Assembly: GCA_014529385.2 (NCBI GenBank)
Contig: CM043960.1
Span: 124,351,543-124,415,542 of the forward strand
Reading direction: 5' to 3'
DNA length: 64,000 nt
Source of the DNA: Adiantum capillus-veneris
Taxonomy: Eukaryota; Streptophyta; Polypodiopsida; Polypodiales; Pteridaceae
Part shown: piece by piece, positions 35,001 through 43,263 of the stretch
How the letters are laid out: each line of letters begins with the position of its first letter
Numbering within the stretch: the first letter of the stretch is position 1
The notes under the pieces: model-generated
The model's input: the letters and a program-made list of their open reading frames with translations, nothing else
The model's database searches: none
What the model was told of the DNA's origin: nothing
Program-made: the position numbers and the translations under genes

Positions 35001-36330
35001 GGATGAGGGTGCGACTGACCTTGGGGTGGCTATTCCAGGCCTACTCCTGAAGATCCAGGGCCTGCTTTTTGCAGACGATTTAGTTTTATTTGCGGAGTCT
35101 AAGGAGGAGTTGCAGGCTAGTTTAGATAGATTGCATAGTTGGGCGGAGAAGTGGGGGATGAAGTTCGGCATAAAGAAATGCCAGGCGACCGTGTTCAACG
35201 GGGACCTTGAGGAACTTATTGCCTTCAAACCTCACATCGGACCTGAGGAGATTCAGGTAGCTTCGGAATATAGATACTTGGGCATCTTAATAGACAGCGA
35301 AGTCTCGATCGATACTATCCTTAAAGATAGGATTGAGAGCGCACGTAAGTCTTTATATGCTCATAAACACCTTCTATGCTCTAAGAAAATTCCGATGTGG
35401 TCAAGGTTGGCCTTTCTCAAGGCGTGCGTCTTCCCAGTGGCGACTTATGGAGCGGAGATCATGGGCTCACATGACATGAGGAAGTTGAACCCATTAGAGA
35501 CGCTTATAGCAACTGGAATGAGGTGGGTAGTCGGTAAGGCCGCGAAGTCGAGTTCTGTGGCAGCAGCAACTCTTCACCGGGAGTTAGGGCTCCCCCCCGT
35601 ACCAGCTTACTGTGCAGGACAGAGGGTACGAGCTTTTACCAAGTACGCAGGTCTAAAGACTTGGATTGCAGATTTGGTTAATAATATACCAGAATGGAAC
35701 CAATTCAAGAAGTGGACCTGGTGTAAAAGGACAAAGTTTTGGGGGCAGAGGTATATCAACGGCGCTTTTGTCGAAACCGCAAGGCAGGAGAGCTGGAAGC
35801 TCTGGGAACACTCACATCAATGTGTCTCCCTTGATCCTTATATCGAGAGGAAGTATGAGGACACGCGTGGATACCTCTATAGGCAGAGCATTGGGAAGAA
35901 CCCCGGTGGGATGGAGGAGAAAGTCTTGTTACTAGCAAGAGTGGATGGCTTAAGGCTTAAGGATAAGATTGAACGGGCACAGTCGAGGACTTGCCCGTTA
36001 TGCGGAATGGAAGAAGGTTCAAGGTCACTTACGCACTTGTTGGTACAGTGCCCTGAGCTGGACAATCTCAGAAGCTCAATACGACCCTGTTTGGAACATG
36101 CTAGACGGCTGTTAAACAATCCGAGCGGTGAAGATACCGAAGTGTTACTCCTGGGAGGGGAGATTAGCGGAAAGCGATTGCCAGGATGGGTTGTCCCCCG
36201 TGGGGCCCATAATGGTCGTCGTGGACCGCAGCTGAGGAGTGCCTATGCGGATAACGTTGCAGCATTCCTCTGCGGGGCCGTACCGCGATACTACAATGCT
36301 CTGGCCCGTGAGGGTGTTGAAAGCTCGTAG
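32017..36330 (+). CDS. LINE2 polyprotein: N-terminal region, endonuclease, reverse transcriptase, zinc finger (1437 aa)
   Basis: Uninterrupted. Residues 1-300 are unlike known domains by eye; about 210-295 (VGKLCIWGANEHTEVSFSKA onward) could be an RNA-binding fold standing in for ORF1. About 300-520 is an apurinic-type endonuclease: LATLNINGLRS, VVGLQETRLF, LLIGGDWNL, SDIDFFL, SDHWPV. About 740-1110 is reverse transcriptase: KAAGIDGIPPEFFK, VVYIPKKGDLSNPDNYRGIS, AYIDFEKAYDTVP, GVRQGCPASPTLFNIFINDI and catalytic FADDLVLF at about 1018. A CX2CX10HX4C finger (CPLCGMEEG...HLLVQC) lies at 1326-1345. Expected role: nick the target and prime cDNA synthesis from the element RNA. All motifs needed for activity are visible. 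The start is the first Met after a stop; another Met lies at residue 32. Confidence 0.9.
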   Translation: MGGRSPGNDIPNPDPSKFKVNNLFIKYSRAFSMNSQPYYINDPGAPVKGTWADVEEGCYQVPSGRRALGASPSTAIDSTPESGERGPAGRCYGEPELTETGKDGMNQCVAGQQNSLAMAETGRLTVNSEGQPSEELRGGGIDQDGTNSAREVRYIEVMNADQLQTNRLRSLSVPEIDPVTAPSRPAREERVMMRGRLGRGVSEGKVGKLCIWGANEHTEVSFSKALRRALRSTSLFASIELLDRFLNNRTGSTRFDVFTSSKQAALDVLQVIQSESRLRWFAKISLPFARRDRNRLRPAMEVVKSPILATLNINGLRSKRGELEYIMLQKTWNVVGLQETRLFQGAWPLRMAGYSTFQVPGSDKPGARGLVTLVSQELRSFELGMSDVNSLFVQLFPLNMKDGWIYGNVYVPQRQLVDERADVLSALASKLRRLGRKGLPLLIGGDWNLRRRPMKRWLGNEDLDFKIVQTRGSGLSYHSSRGKGRSDIDFFLANDLALQFLGHASVQRSVDVSDHWPVKVKLVCDAVCAEPPPPPPPSIDATRIEPAAQLFLHHNFWDSLPEAAEEGEIPQAAVNRQSKSFEEAAERVSRDVGAFSVRPPKRPNRGFRLDPRARRSINRRREAWKSLRDAESDSSREDRAWRKFVECRKEARAETKRSEREALKRFMLKSVELARRKEWYAWWKHMKAVLGGSRKGGPAQPLRDQNGELQADEEKIRDIWKDHASRVFADPSGHSKDPEHWQNHAVRLWPRIEDINDSIKWTEVREVCRKIKRHKAAGIDGIPPEFFKILMQDKGTRSDRFKPNTDMGRAVFKLLCTWFDSGKLPEASSTSVVVYIPKKGDLSNPDNYRGISLIPISLKLLTSLVINRISVKLEERNFFLRGQAGFRTQEECVAQVIALKEIVLRRKVVKKPTFAAYIDFEKAYDTVPHEALFLKMEAIGIGGRCLNFFRALYQSSKVRVRVGAKLSEEVQIARGVRQGCPASPTLFNIFINDILDEGATDLGVAIPGLLLKIQGLLFADDLVLFAESKEELQASLDRLHSWAEKWGMKFGIKKCQATVFNGDLEELIAFKPHIGPEEIQVASEYRYLGILIDSEVSIDTILKDRIESARKSLYAHKHLLCSKKIPMWSRLAFLKACVFPVATYGAEIMGSHDMRKLNPLETLIATGMRWVVGKAAKSSSVAAATLHRELGLPPVPAYCAGQRVRAFTKYAGLKTWIADLVNNIPEWNQFKKWTWCKRTKFWGQRYINGAFVETARQESWKLWEHSHQCVSLDPYIERKYEDTRGYLYRQSIGKNPGGMEEKVLLLARVDGLRLKDKIERAQSRTCPLCGMEEGSRSLTHLLVQCPELDNLRSSIRPCLEHARRLLNNPSGEDTEVLLLGGEISGKRLPGWVVPRGAHNGRRGPQLRSAYADNVAAFLCGAVPRYYNALAREGVESS

Positions 36331-36882
36331 GGCTTGTAGTTATTGCGTACGGTGCGGTCCCGCCTAACATGGTCCTGGGGCTTTCCGAGCGGGCCTTGGT
36401 GACCATGGTTGGCCGGATCGGGATGCCTCCTTTGAGCCGACGCCCACCTTGGGTATGGCAGTCCTACCGGACATCCGCTGGACGGGGGCCTTTTTCTACC
36501 AGGCGAAAATCCTGGAGTACCTGGGCAAGATTCAGTACGGTCTGTGAGTTACAAGGGTTTGTCCCTCTCTCTCAGCCTTGGTCCTTAAATGCATCACTGA
36601 ATTCGTTTGGTGATTTCCCGACGTTACCCTCGGGTGGCGTGACTAACAAGGGAACATGGACTGACTAACATGGCATGAAAAGACTTTTTACTCCCCCGAG
36701 GGGGAAACTTGCTTCCATTCCCCGTTGACATGCCACGATACGGCATGGAAGCGCTTTTCCCTTCGTCGGCAAGTCCGCAAGGTAATTTGTCTTTCACTCG
36801 TTTGCGTGCACGCGAAGCAAAGGCAGTTCCTTGCTGGCTTGCCGGCTCTAGCCCAAAAAAGTAAAAAGTAAAAAGTAAAAAA
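36331..36882 (+). other. LINE2 3' untranslated region and (GTAAAAA)n tail
   Basis: GC-rich sequence without a further ORF in frame, ending GCCCAAAAAAGTAAAAAGT and two more GTAAAAA units, then the right target duplication. A reiterated short tail instead of plain poly-A is known in several LINE clades. Confidence 0.7.
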
Positions 36883-36894
36883 GGCGGAAAAACG

Positions 36895-37604
36895 TCCTCA
36901 AATTCAGCCAAAACAGAATCCAAATAACGCTTAACAGTTACATCATAATCAAACAGAGACTCAGGAACTGCCAATGCAGTAACGTCACTTTTTGAAAAAA
37001 GAGAATGACATTGAGACGGGAAATTAACAACAGAATCTTTAACCCAACAAACTGCAAGTTGCACAGGGAAGAAGGAGATCCCTCGACCACATGGTACACA
37101 CCATCAAGTTCAAAGAAAACTGTACGTGATGCATAATCGATAGATAGAGAAGTTGTCTTATCGTAAAACCATGGCATGCCTAAAATAACATCTACATGCT
37201 CAAGGCCCATGATGCAGAAGTCCAAGACTTCGTGGTAACACTGGATTCGGAGGTCGGGTTGCGGCACAACCTCAGTCCATTGATTGCTCCTGTACCACAT
37301 GAGAAGAAAGCAGATATAATTGGCGGTCAGGGAAGAAGGAGATCCCTCGACCACATGGTACACACCATCAAGTTCAAAGAAAACTCTATGTGATGCATAA
37401 TCGATAGACAGAGAAGTTGTCTTATTGTAAAACCATGGCATGCCTAAAATAACATCTACATGCTCAAGGCCCATGATGCAGAAGTCCAAGACTTCGTGGT
37501 AACACTGGATTCGGAGGTCGGGTTGCGGCACAACCTCAGTTCATTGATTGCTCCTGTACCACATGAAGAAATGAAATTATGAGTAGAGCCGTTGTCGAAT
37601 TAGA
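36895..37604 (-). pseudogene. Element D retropepsin with in-frame tandem duplication
   Basis: On the minus strand from about 37604: FDNGSTHNFIS (protease active-site region, usually D-T/S-G), then DLRIQCYHEVLDFCIMGLEH, VDVILGMPWFY, LSIDYASH and VFFELDGVYHVVEGS. The block from DLRIQ to EGSPSS occurs twice because a 264-bp segment is duplicated in tandem (unit starts at 37066 and 37330). 264 is 88 codons, so the frame is kept across the junction. The duplicated part does not include the DNGS site. A linker (YLDSVLAEFEDVFPP) leads towards RT and is cut by LINE2. Confidence 0.75.
37066..37566 (-). repeat. 264-bp tandem duplication (two copies)
   Basis: Copy 1 is 37066-37329 and copy 2 is 37330-37566 (about 27 bases shorter). 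They are nearly identical, for example GGAAGAAGGAGATCCCTCGA at both starts and GCTCAAGGCCCATGATGCAG in both. Confidence 0.85.
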
Positions 37605-37609
37605 CCGTC

Positions 37610-38586
37610 ACAGCGTGGCCATTGATCTCTTCTTTAACGGGGAGAAGATCGTGCGGGCCAAATACAGCCTTATTAATGCGACAACCCGGGCAGCTACGTG
37701 CATTTACATGAAAAATTTTTGAATTAAAAAAAGACAAAGTACCTCGATTGTCAACGATATTTACCGAAGTAGTCGTCGGGGCGGAGGTAGACGGCTTCCT
37801 CTTTTGCTTAGGACATGCCTTGTCGTCGCGGAAGTGGCCGGTCTGTCGGGCCACCTCCAAAAGCCACCAAGGTGTTCTCATAGTTCTCGGCGAACTTTTA
37901 GATGTCCTCTAGCGAAGTAATAAGATTCCGCAATACCTCATTCTGGTAAGCCGCCAACAATCCAAACAGATAAAGCATTTGCAATATGACCTGTGGGTCT
38001 CCCAAGGCTTTCGTCTTGTGGACGAAGTCCTCGAATTCTTATGAATAAGCATCCTGTGTCTTCTTGCCCATCTCCAACTTGAATAGCTTCTTGAAACACT
38101 CGATATTATCCACTTGCCTGAAGCGAGTGCGAAAGACCGTGTGGAAATCTGCCCAAGTCGTTGGCTTAGGTCGTAACCTAGCCCACCAGGCATAAGCCTT
38201 GCCTTGGAGCATGATTTGTATTTGACGATGCTTTGGGCATCAGCGAAACGATACAAATCGAAGTAGGCTGTCCATTTCGCTAGCCATGAGTCAATAGCAG
38301 TTTCTTCACATTCCTTTTTTTCTCCTTTGAAGGGGTCGGGATGGAACTGAAGAGGCAAGGTGCTCATGGCCGCGGGTGAAAACGGGACCTGCGTGGCAAT
38401 CATCTCCGTGAGTTTCCGTTGCATCTCCTGGAGTTGGTGTTGTAGCACCTCCCCTAGGGATGCATCCGTAACGGGAGATGGGAGGAAGAGCATCCTTGGG
38501 ACGAAGCTTGTGCATGTGTGGAGTCAGGAGGTTGAAGCGTGCTAGCGGCGCCATTCTCATGCGGAGAAGCGTTGTGTGACGCCATG
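37610..38586 (-). pseudogene. Element D Gag, broken
   Basis: Starts MASHNASPHENGAASTLQPP at 38586 and passes through LQHQLQEMQRKLTEMIATQV. The Gag core follows: DSWLAKWTAYFDLYRFADAQ, AYAWWARLRPKPTTWADF and FRTRFRQVDNIECFKKLFKL. A segment GHFRDDKACPKQKRK suggests the remains of a zinc knuckle. At least two frame changes and internal stops are present. Confidence 0.75.
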
Positions 38587-38590
38587 GCGC

Positions 38591-39284
38591 TTAAATAAGG
38601 ACAATATATGGGAGTATGTAGCAGGGTTTCGCTTGGGGAGGATGCCCAAGAACTTAATAAGTGGTAGTAAGCAAAAGAAATAGAGAGAGTATAAGAGGTA
38701 GCGAGAGAGGAAGAGAGGTACAAGCGCAAGAAAGAGCTTACGGTGACACAAATGTCATGCTCGCTCGCAGGTCAAGGTTTATGTAGAACAGGGGAGGGGC
38801 TTAACGGCCCTAGAGGTAGGGAGTGGCTCGTGAGGGGTGAAGGTTTATGTAGAAAAAGGAAACAATTCTTTAATGCCAATTATTATCATGCTTGATATTG
38901 TGGGATGAAATGTTAATGGCTATTTCTTTTCCCTCTTTGCTTTGCGTAAGTCATCAGCCACTGAAGTTGATGGTCTGCTTCATGTGAAAGAACTTTTGTT
39001 TGCTTTGCCTCATTATAATAAACCCCTCCTGAGCGGAACTTGTAGACCAAACAAATTTCAAAAAGCCTCAAACAGTTGTTTTCACTCATCTAACATAGTT
39101 TTTATGGTGTGCTTTCATTTAGGCCCCTACACTCTGTTTTTTTTTTTTTGTGTGCATTTTTATCATGACTATGAAGGAGTCGCACAGCTGATTGTGTACC
39201 ATTATAATTTCAGGAATAGTTACATTTATGACTTTGAGTTTAACTAATGTGGATCAGTCGAGCCTTGATAATTGTAAATTGTAG
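38591..39284. other. Intronic or leader sequence before the mutase exons
   Basis: A 15-bp direct repeat, AAGGTTTATGTAGAA, occurs near 38772 and 38843. The rest is AT-rich with no exon recognised; in particular no sequence encoding the RHG catalytic motif expected just before the GES exon was found. It probably contains the end of the upstream intron (acceptor at 39283-39284). Confidence 0.4.
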
Positions 39285-39321
39285 GTGAGAGCATGTGGAA
39301 CGAGATGAAGCTTTTTACAGG
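39285..39321 (+). other. Mutase exon a ([13 protein letters not shown])
   Basis: Acceptor TTGTAG at 39279-39284, donor GTATGT at 39322. The first codon is split: the previous exon must supply one base (G|GT, Gly of the RHG motif). It ends two bases into the Gly codon that the next exon completes. Confidence 0.75.
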
Positions 39322-42300
39322 GTATGTTTGGGATAAACCGAATCTTTAAAATTGTAGGAACAGTCATATCCTTCATTTCTCAAGAGTCTATCAAACTCTC
39401 TTTCAGGGACGTAGACATCCCTCTTACTGAAAAGGGAATTACAGAGGCCCTTGCTGCTGGAAAAGCTGTTAGTGAAATTGATTTCGACATAATTTTTACA
39501 AGTAGACTGGTTCGGTCAAAGCAAACTGCACTCATAGCCATGACCCAGGTTCCTATCTGGTGCTCATATCCTTGTTTTTTTCTATAATGTATTACATTTT
39601 CAGCTTTTTCTGGGATTTGTACAACAGAGCAGGTACAAGAGAGTGCCTGTCATTGTACGTGGAGGGTTTCATGGTACTGGAAAGGCAGGCGATGCAAATA
39701 GATTGCGGCTCAGGGATGCTGCTGCCAAAGCCCTGGAACATGCTTCTTGCTTAATGGTGCCTGTTTATGCTGATCCTGCCTTGAACGAGCGCTGCTATGG
39801 TGATCTTCAGGTAATGTACGCGTGACATCTTTTGGGTACTCACATTGCTTTTGTAACTATATTGAGTAAGATGACCTTCTTATGGACTATTGCTGTAGGG
39901 CATGTAGGGATTGAGCAAGGAGGCGGCAGTGAAGGAGTTTGGACACGAACAAGTGAAGTTGTGGAGGAGAAGCTTTGATACCCGGCCCCCATATGGAGAG
40001 AGTTTGCAGGTATGATGTTGAAGCAATTGTTGTGTTTATGCAAGCGTTAAGCGAAGTTGATGATGGTCGTGTAGTCCTCTACTTAATTTTGAACTGCATT
40101 TCTCGAGGAAGGCTAGTATTGCCAATATGACGAGGCTTCTAAGCAAGGGAGTCTTGCCTCTGTTCCGTCGTGCTGCCTGTTTTAGGGAGAGAAAAATGCA
40201 TGCAGGAACTGCGAATCCTGCATGGACTTTGACTATGAGTGAAATTCATGCTTTTGCCTGTTAAAAGTCACGTTGAGTGGAGTGAAGCCAACAGGTGTAG
40301 GTGCAACAACTCTGGAAAAGCATGTTTTTTTCGTCTATGGTTTTAAACTATGTAACAGATAGTTTTTATCAATTGTAATTTCTTGTTAGATACTAAAATG
40401 TTACAATGACTCAGTCCAGCATTTGAACTGTGGTAAGAGAAAAGCCTCACTTTCATCAATAGGTGGTGATGAAGATGTCAAGCAACGCAGCTTTGTAAGC
40501 TAGTTCTTCAAAACTTAAATGAGACTTTTGAGGCTGTGTGATCTCAAAGCTCATTTTATCTGGGATAATTTCTGGTTAGTTTTATTCCAATTATGACAGT
40601 ATGCAAGTGCTTGGTCTCTGTCTAAAATCTAATTGTCCCAATGTAGGAAGCTGCAAGTAAGAGGTGGGGCTCATCTTAGTGCATGCATCTAATAGAGACC
40701 AGGGTGTCAAAGTCCACGATGCGGAGCAATGGGGAGAACACACGAGAGAGAGAAAGAGAGAGATAGGAAGATATTGTTGAACCAACCAACCTTGGCAATG
40801 ATTTGATAATAATACAATGGGGGCTAGGTGTGCTTATATAGCCCTACCTAGACCTCAACAAATAAGTAAAATAAATACCTAAAGCCAAAATAAATAATGG
40901 GATCACATTGGGTAGTTCACTTGAGATGCCAAAACTTTAACACCCTCTTTGCAGCTCATAGTGGACATCAATAGTGAGACCAAGTCGATGAAGAAGCTAC
41001 CATGGACACTCTAGAAGCGGCCGACTATTGGATACACCTCGGTTACGCTACCCTCAACTTTTTACCTTAGAAGAATGCCATCTTGAGCATCGGTTGCCTT
41101 ATAGATAATTGAATTGTAGACCACACTACGTCCAAGAATCCCCATTCGTGAACCGTGAACACATCACGTCCAAACTTTCCAAACAATGGACTTTGAAACA
41201 CATCCTGTTCATAATCCACCCAACAACAATGGATTGGCGCACTCATCCATATTGTTTTAGATACGCGCGATTGGTTCCGTGCCAAATGCATGTGCCTTGT
41301 ACTCTGACCCACAGGTTCAAACATCCAAACACCGATAACTTGAACTCCAACACAAGGGTCCAAATTGATTATACAGAGCACTGTTTGCCCCTCTCGGCCA
41401 CTCACAAGCCTCTCTCTGGCTGAAGCAGGTGGTGGCACCTACCCTCTGACTAGAAATCTGGTGCCATGGCCACTGTGGTCACCACCACGTGTGCCATGCC
41501 GATCTCCTCTCTCACATATTTATAACCATTATCTCTGTCCAGCTTGCTTTTGTCTTTGTCTCTTTGTGAGTTCCTGCTTTTATCTTTGACTTCAAACTCC
41601 CGAGCCAAACAAAGCGTCGTGTCACATTTATAACAACTGTGGTCGGACCTCGTGGGGACCGAGGCAGCTATTTGAGTACTGGTACTACCGTCCTTGTCAA
41701 GCTTGCCTTTGCCGGTGTCTTCTAGCGAACTCGTGCATTTGCTTTTGGCTTCACAATCTCTAGCCAAACAATTTGCCGGTTTCCTTGAGAACTGTGGTTG
41801 AGCATAGGCCACTTAACTGGATGGTAGTCGATCTTTCCATAGCCGTGTGTTGGTCTTGGTTCTTCGAGTCGTTGGTTGTTGAGCAAGGGGGAGCCATCTT
41901 GAGGTACAAGTTCTGGAAATGAATAGGTCTTTCCTTCTTGCACGCCGAAAGGCTCCAAAGTTTCCTCAAGCCAATCCAAAAATTTCCTCTAGCATCTCAA
42001 AATGCTGCCCCTTGTGGGTAGTTGGACCGTATCCTTGTAGTGAGAGCTTCTCAAAACGCGCCTAAAAATTGCCGGATTTGGCTTCTATACATGCAGACTT
42101 CACATTGTGAAGTTTTCGTCCGAGTTACGACCAGTTGATATTGTGCTAATTCTTTCTATCTTTTGTGGTGCGTATGCCCTATCAACTACCTCATTTTTGT
42201 GCTAATTTTTTCGATTTAATGCTTCTTTTAGTGCTAGGCTTCATTATGGCCGAGTCTGCCCTTGATCTCCGGAGTCATGACAGAAACTCAGTACGTTGAA

Positions 42301-43208
42301 CTTTGTGTTGATGTATGCTCGTGTGTGTGTGTGTGTGTGTGGTGTTGTGTTTGGGAGCATATGTTAGTACCTAGTTCTACACCCAGTATTGGCCACTGAC
42401 GACGTTAGTGGGGATGTCGTGGTATTTAGTCAATACTATGCATGATGGAGCTGATGGTTATATTTACCTGTGGGTGACTACCATGGGTCTATACCTTGCA
42501 CTTTCCTTTATGGGTGAATCTGGGCTTATCCTGGATTCATCTAGGTATATCTTTTAGTCGTATAGCGGACATGCAGACTTCACATTGTGAAGTTTTCGTC
42601 CGAGTTATGACCAGTTGATATTGTGCTAATTCTTTCTATTTTTTGTGGTGCGTATGCCTATCAACTACCTCATTTTTGTGCTAATTTTTCCGATTTAATG
42701 CTTCTTTTAGTGCTAGGCTTCATTATGGCTGAGTCTGCCCTTGATCTCCGGAGTCATGATAGAAACTCAGTACGTTGAACTTTGTGTTGATGTATGCTCG
42801 TGTGTGTGTGTGTGTGTGTTCTTGTGTTTGGGAGCATATGTTAGTACCTAGTTCTACACCCACTATTGGGCACTGACGACGTTAGTGGGGATGTCGTGGT
42901 ATTTAGTCAATACTATGCATGATGGAGCTGATGGTTATATTGTCTTGTGGGTGACTACCATGGGTCTATACCTTGCACTTTCCTTTATGGGTGAATCTGG
43001 GCTTATCCTGGATTCATCTAGGTATAGTTCACTTGAGATGCCAAAACTCTAACACAATGACCCTACTTCGTGTTTTAACTTTTCTGAGCCAGGTGCTTTG
43101 AGGCAGACAGGCAACTGAGGTATTGGCTCTTGAAGTGTAAAAGGCGTAGATTATGCTGATATGATATAGTTTTCGGAGCTCGTTGCTGCCCCCGCTCATC
43201 CCCCTCGC

Positions 43209-43263
<55 letters not shown>

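Larger units (their letters stand above)
30699..36882 (+). mobile_element. LINE2: full-length non-LTR retrotransposon with intact ORF
   Basis: Flanked by a perfect 12-bp target duplication inside element D. It runs from GGAAGCCGCC at 30699, through a 1.3-kb leader with structured repeats and a 1437-codon ORF, to a ~0.55-kb 3' untranslated region and a short (GTAAAAA)n tail at 36861-36882. No frameshift or stop interrupts the coding region, in contrast to nearly every other element here, so the insertion is probably recent. It has one ORF in which the N-terminal part takes the place of a separate ORF1. Its clade is not clear to me: the reverse transcriptase wording (NYRGISLIPISLKLL, GVRQGCPASPTLFNIFINDI) is unlike the plant L1 copy at 43146-56577. 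Confidence 0.85.
25850..38590 (-). mobile_element. Ty3/gypsy element D (decayed, carries two insertions)
   Basis: Read from right to left: Gag (38586-37610), protease (37604-36895), reverse transcriptase (30690-30136 and 28495-28090), RNase H (28087-27600), integrase (27500-26480), a purine tract and a probable 3' LTR (26158-25850). LINE2 (30699-36882) splits the protease/RT junction and a Mutator-like element (28496-30135) splits RT just after the catalytic aspartates. Removing both restores collinearity. No 5' LTR was recognised right of 38590. The element and the mutase exons at 39285 are close, so it may lie in an upstream intron of that gene, but the missing first exon prevents proof. 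Confidence 0.8.

Noticed and set aside
35666..35935. Additional small ORFs within LINE2 on both strands
   Set aside because: They are shadows of the 1437-codon frame.
36624..37064. 146-codon minus-strand ORF spanning the LINE2 3' end and element D
   Set aside because: It crosses the LINE2 insertion junction; only the part right of 36894 belongs to element D.
38942..39247. Possible first exon of the mutase gene
   Set aside because: The frame contains no RHG motif and reads through T-rich intronic sequence; no donor in the right phase.
39899..39908. Apparent TAG stop in the mutase exon (GM*GLSKEA)
   Set aside because: The exon acceptor is the AG at 39906-39907; with it the frame reads DLQ-GLSKEA and the stop is intronic.
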